From CABZJG01 sp965659715 (lineage in GTDB: Bacteria; Pseudomonadota; Alphaproteobacteria; Rhodobacterales; Rhodobacteraceae): a stretch of 64,000 nt of DNA. Under the pieces are notes generated by a model, which worked only from the letters and a program-made list of their open reading frames with translations, had not been told where the DNA came from and ran no database searches. Numbering within the stretch: position 1 is the first letter of the stretch; every line of letters starts with the position of its first letter. Of the stretch, positions 25,675 through 34,821 are shown one piece after another. The translations under genes were made by a program, and so were the position numbers. The stretch spans positions 1 to 64,000 of the forward strand of contig CBFHXE010000002.1 of the NCBI GenBank assembly GCA_965659715.1, in the 5' to 3' direction.

Positions 25675-27078
25675 ATGCCCGTCGATGCGTCCCAGATGTT
25701 TGGCGAAAAAATGTCCAGCAACCCGCCCAGCCTGCGCCCGGATGTTGCCAATGCGCAACCGCCAAAGGCGCCCCGCCAAGGCCAGCCGACCATCGGCATG
25801 GTTTCGCTTGGCTGTCCCAAAGCCTTGGTGGACAGCGAACGTATTCTAACCCGCCTGCGCGCCGAGGGTTACGGCATTTCACCTGATTACAGCGGCGCCG
25901 ATGCAGTGATTGTAAATACCTGCGGATTTCTCGACAGCGCCAAAGCCGAAAGCCTTGAGGCGATCGGCGAAGCTTTGCAGGAAAATGGCAAGGTCATCGT
26001 CACTGGCTGTCTGGGGGCTGAAGCCGATTATATCACTGGCGCGCATCCGCGTGTTCTGGCTGTCACCGGCCCTCAGCAATATGAGCAGGTGCTGGATGCG
26101 GTGCATAGCGCCGCGCCGCCCAGCCCTGATCCCTTCATTGATTTGCTGCCTTCAAGCGGCGTCAAGCTGACCCCGCGGCATTACAGCTATCTAAAGATTT
26201 CAGAAGGTTGCAACCACAAATGCAAGTTCTGCATTATCCCCGATATGCGTGGCCGTCTGGCCAGCCGCCCGGCACATGCGGTGCTGCGCGAGGCGGAAAA
26301 ACTGGTTGAAAATGGCGTAAAAGAGCTTTTGGTCATCTCGCAGGATACCAGCGCCTACGGGGTGGACATCAAACACGCCGAAGCGCGCGGCCACCGCGCG
26401 CACATCACCGATCTGGCGCGCGATTTAGGATCGCTTGGCGCTTGGGTACGGCTGCATTATGTCTATCCCTACCCCCATGTGCGCAATCTGGTCCCGCTGA
26501 TGGCCGAGGGGCTGATCCTGCCTTATCTGGATATACCTTTTCAGCACGCGCACCCGGATGTGCTGCGCCGCATGGCGCGGCCTGCCGCGGCGGCCAAAAC
26601 ACTGGATGAGATCGCCGCTTGGCGCGATATCTGCCCCGATATTGCGCTGCGCTCGACCTTTATTGTTGGCTATCCCGGCGAGACCGAGGCCGAGTTTCAA
26701 ACCCTGCTCGACTGGCTGGACGCAGCGCAACTGGACCGCGTGGGATGTTTTCAGTACGAAAATGTTGATGGTGCACGCTCAAACGCGCTGCCTGATCATG
26801 TGGCAGGTGAGGTCAAACAGGACCGCTGGGAGCGGTTCATGGCCAAGGCGCAGGCCATATCCGAGGCAAAACTGGCAGCTAAAGTTGGCCAAAAACTGGA
26901 TGTGATTATCGACGAGATCGACGAGAGCGGCGCAACCTGCCGCACCCAAGCGGATGCTCCAGAAATCGACGGTAATCTGTTTATCGACGAAGGTTTTGAA
27001 ACCCTAAGCTTAGGAGACATCGTCTCGGTTGAGGTTGACGAAGCTGGTGACTACGACCTTTGGGCAAAACTGGCATAA
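25675..27078 (+). CDS. rimO: Ribosomal protein S12 methylthiotransferase RimO
   Basis: A radical SAM enzyme that methylthiolates the conserved aspartate of ribosomal protein S12. In the 467-residue version the N-terminal domain has three cluster cysteines, C47 (LGCPKALVDSE), C83 (NTCGFLDSAK) and C112 (TGCLGAEA). The radical SAM cluster is C179-C183-C186 (CNHKCKFC), and a TRAM domain ends the protein (about 400-467). The first 36 residues are Pro/Ala/Gln-rich; a start at ATG 25711 (MSSNPPSLRPD) is equally likely, so the true N-terminus is uncertain. Confidence 0.94.
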   Translation: MPVDASQMFGEKMSSNPPSLRPDVANAQPPKAPRQGQPTIGMVSLGCPKALVDSERILTRLRAEGYGISPDYSGADAVIVNTCGFLDSAKAESLEAIGEALQENGKVIVTGCLGAEADYITGAHPRVLAVTGPQQYEQVLDAVHSAAPPSPDPFIDLLPSSGVKLTPRHYSYLKISEGCNHKCKFCIIPDMRGRLASRPAHAVLREAEKLVENGVKELLVISQDTSAYGVDIKHAEARGHRAHITDLARDLGSLGAWVRLHYVYPYPHVRNLVPLMAEGLILPYLDIPFQHAHPDVLRRMARPAAAAKTLDEIAAWRDICPDIALRSTFIVGYPGETEAEFQTLLDWLDAAQLDRVGCFQYENVDGARSNALPDHVAGEVKQDRWERFMAKAQAISEAKLAAKVGQKLDVIIDEIDESGATCRTQADAPEIDGNLFIDEGFETLSLGDIVSVEVDEAGDYDLWAKLA

Positions 27079-27086
27079 TAAAGGCT

Positions 27087-27142
27087 AAAACGCATTCAAC
27101 CACCCTTGGCACAGGGCTGGCCAAACCTTAGACAGCGTTTTT
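27087..27142 (+). terminator. Possible terminator after rimO
   Basis: AAAACGC (27087-27093) can pair with GCGTTTT (27135-27141) at the base of a long structure, and a smaller stem CCCT/AGGG lies inside. The right arm runs into a T-run. The loop is long (about 40 nt), so it is only a candidate. Confidence 0.35.
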
Positions 27143-27199
27143 AAGGGAACTTTATGGCGGTTATCTGTTTGTTTCAAAACGACGGCTATTTTCTACAAT

Positions 27200-28071
27200 T
27201 TACAGCAAAACTTGCCCCTCGATTAAAATCTGGGTTTCACCGCCAATAGTTATTTGTCCTTCATCTCTATCAAGTAAATCGACATAGACCCGCCCCTCTC
27301 GGCCAATTTTTTCACCTTGCGCAATAATCAGACTGTTGGTTAACCTGCCCTGACTGAACAGCCATTTAGCTAAAGCGGCGTTTAGGGATCCGGTGATTGG
27401 ATCTTCAGCCATGCCGCTTGAGGGGGCTAGCATTCTGACGGCAAAATCAACCTTAAACTGATCGTTATTGATCCCCAAAAAACCAATCGGACCAAAATCG
27501 CCATATTTGACAAGAGAAGAGTTAATATTCAACACTGCTTCTGCGTCAACCAACTCAATCACATTCCAAACAGGACCATTTTCCAAACGTGCAGACCCAA
27601 GAATTTTATCACGCGGAATGCCAAGCTTTTTTGTGATGCCGTCAAGGCGGTCAGGTGGCAAAGCCTCGATCTTGGTCGCAGGCGCAACAAAGGCGTTCCT
27701 GCCGTCATCTAAATGGATATCTACCAGACCAATGCCGCATTGCTGAACAACAGTATTCTTTGCCTTGGGCTGGCCACCCCAACGCTGCCAGGCCGCGCAG
27801 CTTCCCAGTGTCGGGTGCCCCGCAAACAGCATTTCTCTGACAGGGGTGAAAATGCGCAACTTGTAATCAGCTTTGGGATCTCTAGGCTTGAGGATAAAGG
27901 TTGTCTCGGCTAGGTTGGTCCAAGCCGCGAAAGATTGCATTTGCGCTGTACTAAAGATTGCATTTGCGCTGTACTAAGGTCATCGGCATCATTGACCACT
28001 GCAAGCACATTGCCTTTGGTGGCAACAGATGAAAATACATCACATTGAATAAATGGTCTCTGCCTGATCAT
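27200..28071 (-). pseudogene. PhzF-family isomerase/epimerase pseudogene, frameshifted by a 23-bp tandem duplication
   Basis: The N-terminal part starts at the ATG at 28071 (MIRQRPFIQCDVFSS) and reads to DLSTAQMQS. It then loses frame in a perfect 23-bp tandem duplication (27931-27953 and 27954-27976). Removing one copy joins it exactly to the remaining 246 codons, giving DLSTAQMQSFAAWTNLAETT, a canonical PhzF N-terminus. The restored protein would be about 283 residues, the usual length. The body holds FAGHPTLGSCAAW and a C-terminal AEDPITGSLNAALAKWL motif. Because 23 is not a multiple of three, the gene is inactive unless re-initiation at the ATG at 27940 occurs; that ATG lies inside the duplication. 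It could also be slippage mutable and revert. Confidence 0.9.
27931..27976. repeat. Perfect 23-bp tandem duplication inside the PhzF-family gene
   Basis: Bases 27931-27953 and 27954-27976 are identical. The two copies abut directly and share one additional flanking A, so the exact boundary can slide by one base. Such short direct duplications arise by replication slippage or misaligned repair and can be lost the same way. Confidence 0.95.
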
Positions 28072-28241
28072 ACTTTGGACTTTCTTTTGATGTTTTACAC
28101 TAATTAAACCTGAGTAAGCGGCGCTAACCCTCAATTTTCAACAAAACCCGATTAGGAATACTTGAGCATCAAATTGAACTGTAAAAGAGTTTGAAAAATG
28201 TGGTGAGCACCTGATAACCTATAGCTGTAAGGAAAGACTTA

Positions 28242-28787
28242 TTGCAACTAAAAACTTAACGCCTGATTTTACGCCCATTCACGTCTGGCGATCTGCCCAA
28301 GTTTGCTGAAATCAACGCAGATGCTGAGGTCATGCGGTATTTTCCAGCGCCGCTAACGGCGAAAGAAACCGCAAAGATGCTTGCGGTATGGGCCGACGCA
28401 CTGGCACGGTATGGATATGCGTTTGCCGCGGTGGAAACCCGCCACGACGGACAGTTGATTGGCATGGCAGGATTATCGCGTCTCGAAGAGGGCGTGCCAA
28501 TAGCGCCCTGCAGCGAAATTGGTTGGCGGCTGACCCCATCGGCCTGGCACAAAGGCTACGCTACCGAGGCGGCACGCGCATGGTTGAACTATGGCTTTGA
28601 CAGACTCGGCCTGACCGAGATCTTTAGCTACACCCCAAAATTGAACCCGCCGTCGCAGCGGGTGATGCAGCGCATCGGCATGCAGCGGGCAGAGGATTTA
28701 GATTTCGACTATCCCGCCCTACCTGAGGATGATCCACTGCGCCCTATGGTCGTGTACCGCCTAAAGCAAAAAACCCAGCGAATATAG
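28242..28787 (+). pseudogene. GNAT-family acetyltransferase with an early stop codon
   Basis: A TTG at 28242 with AAGGAAAG about 7 nt upstream begins LQLKT, but the next codon (28257-28259) is TAA. After it the frame continues without break: RLILRPFTSGDLPKFAEINADAEV then ATG at 28332 and the rest of the GNAT fold. The expected family start is TxRLILRPFT, so the stop replaces the single variable residue and looks like a point mutation. The remainder includes the acetyl-CoA loop EIGWRLTPSAWHKGYATEAARAW and the closing NPPSQRVMQRIGMQR. A shorter protein starting at 28332 would lack the first strand and helix, so it is treated as inactive. Confidence 0.75.
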
Positions 28788-28788
28788 C

Positions 28789-30447
28789 CTAGCCGCCCTG
28801 CAGGGCTGCGCGCGCACAGGCGCAAGAGGCTTTGATACTATGGTCCGCGCGGGCTTCGGCCATCTGCAGTCTGTGCCTTATATGTACAATCTCAACATCC
28901 TCACCTCGGGCCTCAAGGCAATCATAAAGACCCTTAAGGCTCCAGACATTATCGGGGTGCACGGTGGCGCGCGATAATTGCCCGCCAAGCCCCAGATCTT
29001 CACGGTAGGCCGTTTCAGCCTCGGCGATATGACCCTGTTCAAACAGCAGCGCGCCCAGCGCGTGGCGCGTGGGCTGCATCCAGCCCCACGGCTCATCATA
29101 GTGCAAGTTATCTTCTATATTGATTGCTTCGCGCAACTGCGCAAACGCTTGATCACATTGCCCCTGCCGATAGGCAATCTCGCCGCGCAGCATATGGGTT
29201 GCAATTTCCATCAGGTGAATAACTTTGTTGTTATGCAGAACGCGGCTGTCTGGAACCCTGCCTTTGGCGGCTAGAAACAGCTTTTCTTCGGCCTCGGCCT
29301 TGGCCACATGGCCAAGCGCTGCTTGGGCAACACCGCGGGCGTAATGGGTAAAGGCAGTGAGCGTGCAAAACAGCTCTTGATCGTCGGGCAGAGGCAAGGC
29401 GATTGCCTCTGCCCATTTGCCAAAGCGCACCAAAAGATGCGGCTCCATCGAAAGATAGCTTTCAAAATAATCCGCCATTGGCGGGGATGGCATACGCAGC
29501 ATGTCCTCAGGGGTGGTTTCCGCCATACCGCGCACGGCGGCCAATGCCGGTTCAAACTGGCCCAAAAACATCGCGCCGTAGATCACAAAATGGTAATTAT
29601 GCTGCCGGTAGCCGGTATAGATATTAAAAGCGCCTTCGCGGTCATAGTACTTTAAATCTGCCTCAATCGCCTTTTGGTTCCACAGCACAACATCACTGTA
29701 GTTACCGCAGAGCACGTCAATATGCGTCGGCATATGCACTAAATGACCAGCATCGGGCACCAACGCGCGCAGGGCATCACCAACCTTGAGCGCGCGCTCG
29801 GGAAAGGGCGACATTTCCATAAGATGGACATAGAGATGCAACAATCCGGGGTGCTGCATTGCCGCAGGCATTTCGGCAAAGGCCGCTTCTAGCACCTGCT
29901 GACATTCAACAGTATCCGCCCCGTCAGCGGGTAAGCCGCTGGGCAGATCCCACATTTTCCAAGGGGTACGATTGAGCATCGCTTCGACAAAAATGCATCG
30001 GGCTTCAAGTTGGTCAGGAAAGGCCTGAAATACCCCACGCATTTCAGCCGCAAAGCGATCATCCCACGGCTGCATATCGTCGATGATGCTCCGTTGCGGG
30101 TAGCGAGCCTTCAGGGCCGTAATCAAGGCTGCCTCTAAAGGCGTGACACTTTCAAAAAGATCCAGCGCTTTTTGAGTGGCATCAAAGGCCGCTTCCAGTG
30201 CAGCCTTGCGGCCTGCTTTATCAAACAGCTTCCATGGCATATTGTAATTGGGACCCGATGCATAGGCGATGCCCCAATGAGCCATGGCGCAGCCTGAATC
30301 CGCCTTAAGCGCCTTTTTAAAACAGCTCACCGCCTCATGATGGTTAAAACCATAGGTCCAGTTGAGCCCGCAGTCGAACCATTTCTGTGCCTCAGGCGCA
30401 GCGGTCGTAATTGAAAAGCTATGTGTACCCAAATTGTAATATGGCAT
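28789..30447 (-). CDS. Tetratricopeptide-repeat protein
   Basis: A 552-residue cytoplasmic protein built of helical repeats and with no signal peptide. The N-terminal repeat WFDCGLNWTYGFNHHEAVSCF...KALKADSGCAMAHWGIAYASGPNYN is a TPR signature of a family common in proteobacteria and often annotated simply as a TPR protein. Several later helices fit TPRs, for example EIAYRQGQCDQAFAQLREAI and LLFEQGHIAEAETAYREDL. Histidines are frequent in the centre (HMPTHIDV, HYARG). I know of no established function. Its end is one base from the end of the broken GNAT gene. Confidence 0.8.
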   Translation of the reverse strand: MPYYNLGTHSFSITTAAPEAQKWFDCGLNWTYGFNHHEAVSCFKKALKADSGCAMAHWGIAYASGPNYNMPWKLFDKAGRKAALEAAFDATQKALDLFESVTPLEAALITALKARYPQRSIIDDMQPWDDRFAAEMRGVFQAFPDQLEARCIFVEAMLNRTPWKMWDLPSGLPADGADTVECQQVLEAAFAEMPAAMQHPGLLHLYVHLMEMSPFPERALKVGDALRALVPDAGHLVHMPTHIDVLCGNYSDVVLWNQKAIEADLKYYDREGAFNIYTGYRQHNYHFVIYGAMFLGQFEPALAAVRGMAETTPEDMLRMPSPPMADYFESYLSMEPHLLVRFGKWAEAIALPLPDDQELFCTLTAFTHYARGVAQAALGHVAKAEAEEKLFLAAKGRVPDSRVLHNNKVIHLMEIATHMLRGEIAYRQGQCDQAFAQLREAINIEDNLHYDEPWGWMQPTRHALGALLFEQGHIAEAETAYREDLGLGGQLSRATVHPDNVWSLKGLYDCLEARGEDVEIVHIRHRLQMAEARADHSIKASCACARAALQGG

Positions 30448-30529
30448 GATTTTTCTCGATGGTTTTCTAAATTTGTCAGGTCATTGTCGACCGTTTACGC
30501 ATGTGATGTCAAATCGTTGTAGCATTTAT

Positions 30530-30546
30530 CCAGTTTTCAAAACTGG
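30530..30546. promoter_or_regulatory. Perfect palindrome between the TPR gene and the peptidase gene
   Basis: CCAGTTTT-C-AAAACTGG: two 8-bp arms around one central base. It lies 83 bp upstream of the minus-strand TPR start and about 135 bp upstream of the plus-strand peptidase start. The size and symmetry suit a dimeric repressor operator, but no partner is known. Confidence 0.4.
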
Positions 30547-30680
30547 CAATTTATTCACTTTTCCAACAACACAAAGCTGCTTTAAAATGGCAGATTTTTT
30601 ATCTGTACTCATGCCAAAATCTGTTGCAATCTGCCCTGGATTTGCATTCACATACAAAATTTCAATGTTTGGAGGGGCTG

Positions 30681-32051
30681 ATGACTTGGCAAACTTATTT
30701 AGACGAGCACCAAAACAGATTTGTCGAAGAACTACTCGATTTCGTTCGCATTCCATCGGTATCCGCAATAGATGAGCATTTTGACGATGTTGTGCGCGCC
30801 GGGAATTGGGTGGTTGAGCGTCTTACCCATGCCGGCATTGAAAATGTCCAATTGATGGAAACAGAAACCCATCCGGTGGTCTATGGTGACTGGCTGCATG
30901 CCGGCAGTGAAAAGCCCACGATCTTGATATATGGGCATTTTGATGTCCAGCCAGCAGAGCCTTTTGAACTTTGGGAAAGCCCGCCGTTTGAGCCTGTGGT
31001 GATAGATGAGACGGTAAGAGGCCGGGGGGCTTCAGACGATAAGGGCGGCATGCTTATTCCAATTCTAGCGGCGGAAGCCATGCTTGCGACCCAAGGCAAG
31101 CTGCCGGTCAATGTAAAATTCTTTTTTGAGGGCCAGGAAGAGATCGGGTCGCCAACCCTGCGGCCATTTATCGACAAAAACGCCAATCTGCTTAAGGCCG
31201 ATATGATTTTCTCCGCAGATGGCGGGCAATGGGATGAAACCCAACCTTGCATGATCACAGGTCTAAAGGGCCTTGTTGGCTGCGAAATTACTGTAAGTGG
31301 CGCCAAAAGCGATCAGCATTCCGGAATGCAGGGCGGCGGCATTGCCAACCCGATCCACGCACTTTCGCACATCATTGCATCGATGAAAGGGCTTGATGGG
31401 AAAATCACAGTTGATGGGTTTTATGATGATGTTGTTCCACTGAGCGAAGACGATCGCAGGTCCATCGCAAGGGTCCCTTTTGACGAGAACAGCTATATCA
31501 CTGATTTAGGCGTTCCAGATGTGTTTGGCGAGCCGGGATTTAGCACCAATGAGAGGTTATGGGCGCGTCCGACACTTGAATTAAACGGTATTTGGGGGGG
31601 CTATCAGGGCAAAGGCACCAAAACTGTTCTGCCGGCCCAGGCGCATGCCAAGATCACCTGCCGTTTGGTGGCCAACCAAGATCCGGAAAATATATATGAT
31701 CTGCTGAAAAAACACGTTGAGGCCAATGTCCCCACAGGGGTAACGGCCGAAGTTAAGCGTCTGCCGGGAAGCGCAAATCCGTTTTTGATCCCTGCCGGTC
31801 ATAATTCAAGCCAAATCGCAACCCAAGTGCTAAGCGAGGTTTATGGCAAAGAGCCTTATATGGTCCGCGTAGGCGGCTCGATACCAGTTATGAGCATGCT
31901 GCTAGATCAATTGGGGGTCCATGCAACCATGTTTGCCTTTGGTTTGGATGACGAAAACATGCATGCTCCAAATGAATTTTTTCGTCTGTCCAGTTTCCGC
32001 AGGGGACAACAAGCTTATTGCCAACTGCTTGAAAAGTTAGGAGTCCTGTAG
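30681..32051 (+). CDS. M20 family dipeptidase/metallopeptidase
   Basis: A protein of about 456 residues. The start is placed at ATG 30681 because GGAGGGG sits 5 nt upstream; an upstream in-frame GTG/ATG extension does not look coding. Metal-site motifs are clear: ILIYGHFDVQPAEP (His and Asp), GASDDKGG (bridging Asp), FFEGQEEIGSPTL (catalytic Glu pair), and SGAKSDQHSGMQGG in the dimerisation (lid) domain. M20 members of this type cleave dipeptides, carnosine-like compounds or N-acyl amino acids. It opens the plus-strand amine-metabolism region, which may suggest a gamma-glutamyl or modified-dipeptide substrate. Confidence 0.93.
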   Translation: MTWQTYLDEHQNRFVEELLDFVRIPSVSAIDEHFDDVVRAGNWVVERLTHAGIENVQLMETETHPVVYGDWLHAGSEKPTILIYGHFDVQPAEPFELWESPPFEPVVIDETVRGRGASDDKGGMLIPILAAEAMLATQGKLPVNVKFFFEGQEEIGSPTLRPFIDKNANLLKADMIFSADGGQWDETQPCMITGLKGLVGCEITVSGAKSDQHSGMQGGGIANPIHALSHIIASMKGLDGKITVDGFYDDVVPLSEDDRRSIARVPFDENSYITDLGVPDVFGEPGFSTNERLWARPTLELNGIWGGYQGKGTKTVLPAQAHAKITCRLVANQDPENIYDLLKKHVEANVPTGVTAEVKRLPGSANPFLIPAGHNSSQIATQVLSEVYGKEPYMVRVGGSIPVMSMLLDQLGVHATMFAFGLDDENMHAPNEFFRLSSFRRGQQAYCQLLEKLGVL

Positions 32052-32323
32052 GACCGCACAGTCAGGTAGAGATGTTACCTGCGTGGTAAGCCAGTTAATT
32101 TATAGGGGGTGTGCCACCAAAGTTATAGGCAAGTAATGTTCTTGCACAGCCATGCTGCGCAAACTCATTTTTGGTTAGGGCGATCAATTTGGTCGAAATG
32201 CCTACATTTAAAGTAAAAATCAGAGCAAAGGCCTTGTCTCGGCTCTTGACCAAGGAACGGAACCTAAGCACAGTGTTCTGCATCGGACTGACTTTTCATT
32301 CAGACCATCAACAGGAGTAGAAA

Positions 32324-33061
32324 ATGAAAAAAATAATTGCGAGTTTAATGGTTGCCGCGTTTACAGCGGCGCCAGCATTTGCCGCTGATCTTGGCGGACG
32401 GGTGCTCAACATCGGTTCTGACACCACTTATCCGCCGCATGAATTCATCGAAGATGGGGTTGTCAAAGGCTTTGACGTCGATGTGGTTGCAGCGATCTGT
32501 GAGCGCATCAACTGTAAACCAAACTGGGTATCAACTGCATGGGATGGTATTTTTCCGGCGCTTGCAGACGGACAGTTTGACATGGTTGTCTCTGGTGTGA
32601 CCATCACCGAAGAGCGCGACAAAATTGTCGATTTTTCCGATCCTTATATCATCGTTCAACAAGGCGTTTTGATGCGTGTGTCTGATGACGGATCCTCGAT
32701 TGACGACTTTAAAAGCGGCGATATGCGCTTGGCTTCACAAACAGGTACGACGAACGCAGCCCTTGGCGAAGAGCTCGTCGGACGTGATAACCTTCAACTT
32801 TTCGATGCCTTCAACAACGCTGTTGTTGCCCTGCAAAATGGTGACGTTGACGGTGTGATCATCGATTCAACCTCAGCTGCAGCTTACGAGCAGGAATTTG
32901 CGGGTGAATTGACTGTTGGCATCACAGGACTTTCCTCTGATCCGCTCGGATTGGTGTTCCAAGAAGGTGATAGCATTCAGGACGACTTCAATGAAGGCCT
33001 CGCGGCAATCATTGCAGACGGAACCATGCAAGAATTGGTCGTTAAGTGGTGGCCAAAATAA
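32324..33061 (+). CDS. Amino-acid type ABC transporter substrate-binding protein
   Basis: A 245-residue periplasmic binding protein (SBP family 3). The signal peptide ends near residue 20 (TAAPAFA-A). The family signature GFDVDVVAAICERINCK and WDGIFPALADGQFDMVVSGVTITEERD are present, with SDPYIIVQQGVL and SQTGTTNAALGEEL in the ligand-binding lobes. The paired acid/aromatic contacts suggest a cationic or polar amino acid or amine, but specificity cannot be read. It is the first gene of the transport pair with the permease at 33130. Confidence 0.93.
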   Translation: MKKIIASLMVAAFTAAPAFAADLGGRVLNIGSDTTYPPHEFIEDGVVKGFDVDVVAAICERINCKPNWVSTAWDGIFPALADGQFDMVVSGVTITEERDKIVDFSDPYIIVQQGVLMRVSDDGSSIDDFKSGDMRLASQTGTTNAALGEELVGRDNLQLFDAFNNAVVALQNGDVDGVIIDSTSAAAYEQEFAGELTVGITGLSSDPLGLVFQEGDSIQDDFNEGLAAIIADGTMQELVVKWWPK

Positions 33062-33073
33062 CCTAAACCATTG

Positions 33074-33110
33074 GTCCAAAGGGCGTCCTGCCCTTTGGAC
33101 ATCTTTTTTC
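33074..33110 (+). terminator. Strong intergenic terminator/attenuator between binding protein and permease
   Basis: A perfect 11-bp stem pairs 33074-33084 with 33090-33100 around loop GTCCT and is followed by ATC and six T residues. It lies 13 bp after the binding-protein stop. Partial termination here is a common way to make more binding protein than permease. Confidence 0.85.
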
Positions 33111-33129
33111 CCCAATTGAAAGCCTAATC

Positions 33130-34821
33130 ATGCCCTCTGTTTTCACTTGGCTACGAACGATGCGTGCCAGCAATCTGGTGTTTATTTTTGTGGCACCTGT
33201 GGTTGTATATTTTATTGCAACTTCAAGAAATTACGGCCCCGCCATCAAAGCCGTTTTGGGGATAGAAGAAAACGCCACACAGCTTTTGGGCAGTTTTCTA
33301 TTCTTCTGCGTGACCGGTGCTGTTGGGGTTTGGGCCAGCTTGGCTTTGATCCGCTCAACCAGACCAGATCAGGACCCGCAACTCACGCAAAGCCTGCAGC
33401 GCAAAGCATTGATTGGCTTTGTCATTCAAGGCGTACTTTTTGTTTTAATGTCCCAGGCCTCTTGGCTCGCCCCTTATTTTGTATCGATTGCGGTCAACGG
33501 GTTTGACCCGCGCTCGACTGATTTTATTGTGGTGATTGACAAGGTCTTTGTGCTTGATCCGGACTTTCAGATCCGCCTGCTTGCCGGTTGCTTTTTCTAT
33601 CTGGGGCTTGCTTCCGTATTTTCGGCGCTTTGTGCTGCAGGCACGCTGGTGCCGTCGCGCTATATCAAGACCAGCTATGGGCAAATCGTCATCTTCTTGC
33701 TGTTCTTGATCAATTTTAGCTTCCTGTTTTACTTTTTGATGGTGGCCCATGCCGGATTTTCCGTCGGTTTGATGGTCACCCTTCGCGCTGCATTTTTCGC
33801 CTATATTGGGGCTTCAATATTGGGGTTGGTTTGGGCCTTTTTAGGCCGATTAGAGCCATCTGCCATGGCCAACCGGGTGATGACAGGTTTCGGCGTCCTC
33901 GCTATTGCTATGGGGTTATTTTTCGGCTTCAAACCGCATGCAGAGGTCGCTCTTGTCGGCGATCTTGATGGCCGCATTGGCATTGTTGCCGGTACTCCGC
34001 AAAGCCTATCGGACATTGTACGTTACGGTGATTTTCTGCAAACGCCCCCAGAGACTCCATTTAAAATCCGGTCTTTGAAATCCGAACAGCAGGCGCTTGA
34101 TCTGCTTGAAAAGGGCCGAATTAGTGCTGCTATTCTGCCTATTGATCAGATCGGAGACAGGCCTGTGATCTGGCAAACAACCTATTTGCCGCCCACAGAC
34201 CGCACACTGGCCACTGTGGCCATTGTCATCGGCGTGCTGAGCCTGCTTCTGGTGCTGATTGGCAATATCACCACCGCCCACCCCTTGGCGGTCTTTTCGG
34301 ATTTCTTTGTGGATACCATTCGCGGCATCCCCATGCTTGTGATTATCCTTTACGTTGGCCTGCCTTTGGCCGGGGCCGTTAAATCCGCCACCAGTGGCTA
34401 TTTGGATATGGCCATGATGACCCGCGGTATTATTGCCATAGCGATTGGATACTCTGCCTATATGGCCGAAATTTTCCGCGCCGGGATCGAAGCGGTTCCC
34501 AAGGGTCAAATTGAAGCGGCCCGCACGCTTGGTTTGCGCGAATGGCATATTGCGCGGTTGATTGTGATCCCACAGGCGATTGCGATTGTATTGCCCGCTC
34601 TGGGCAATGAATTCATTGCAATGCTCAAAGATACCTCATTGGTGTCAATCCTGTCAGTGCGCGATCTGACCCAAAGGATGCGCGAATTTCAGGCGCAGAG
34701 CTTTTTGGCGTTCGAGCCGTTTAATTCGGCCGCATTGATCTATGTCGTCCTGACAATTCTTGCAGCCTCGGGGATCAAGGCTTTGGATAATATCGTGAAT
34801 AAATCACGGGGCCATGACTAG
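33130..34821 (+). CDS. Amino-acid ABC transporter permease with an inserted binding-protein-like domain
   Basis: A 563-residue permease, about twice the usual size. The N-terminal part has about six membrane helices (about 15-31, 50-75, 92-115, 148-172, 184-207, 212-270). Residues 272-359 form a soluble segment with a binding-protein look: IGIVAGTPQSLSDIVRYG, then SEQQALDLLEKGRISAAILP. A helix (361-382) then leads to the classic binding-protein-dependent transport domain with RGIPMLVIILYVGLPLAG and the EAA loop AGIEAVPKGQIEAARTLGL (452-469). That loop contacts an ATPase, but none is encoded nearby. It overlaps the next gene by 8 nt. Confidence 0.9.
   Translation: MPSVFTWLRTMRASNLVFIFVAPVVVYFIATSRNYGPAIKAVLGIEENATQLLGSFLFFCVTGAVGVWASLALIRSTRPDQDPQLTQSLQRKALIGFVIQGVLFVLMSQASWLAPYFVSIAVNGFDPRSTDFIVVIDKVFVLDPDFQIRLLAGCFFYLGLASVFSALCAAGTLVPSRYIKTSYGQIVIFLLFLINFSFLFYFLMVAHAGFSVGLMVTLRAAFFAYIGASILGLVWAFLGRLEPSAMANRVMTGFGVLAIAMGLFFGFKPHAEVALVGDLDGRIGIVAGTPQSLSDIVRYGDFLQTPPETPFKIRSLKSEQQALDLLEKGRISAAILPIDQIGDRPVIWQTTYLPPTDRTLATVAIVIGVLSLLLVLIGNITTAHPLAVFSDFFVDTIRGIPMLVIILYVGLPLAGAVKSATSGYLDMAMMTRGIIAIAIGYSAYMAEIFRAGIEAVPKGQIEAARTLGLREWHIARLIVIPQAIAIVLPALGNEFIAMLKDTSLVSILSVRDLTQRMREFQAQSFLAFEPFNSAALIYVVLTILAASGIKALDNIVNKSRGHD

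Noticed and set aside
27938..27940. PhzF gene beginning at ATG 27940
   Set aside because: It would lack the first strand and helix. These are encoded just upstream in a shifted frame and restored by removing one copy of the duplication.
30526..30768. 80-codon minus-strand frame with a helix-turn-helix-like stretch (GQIATDFGMSTDKKSAIL)
   Set aside because: It overlaps the peptidase start and the palindrome, has no ribosome site and only a short local resemblance.
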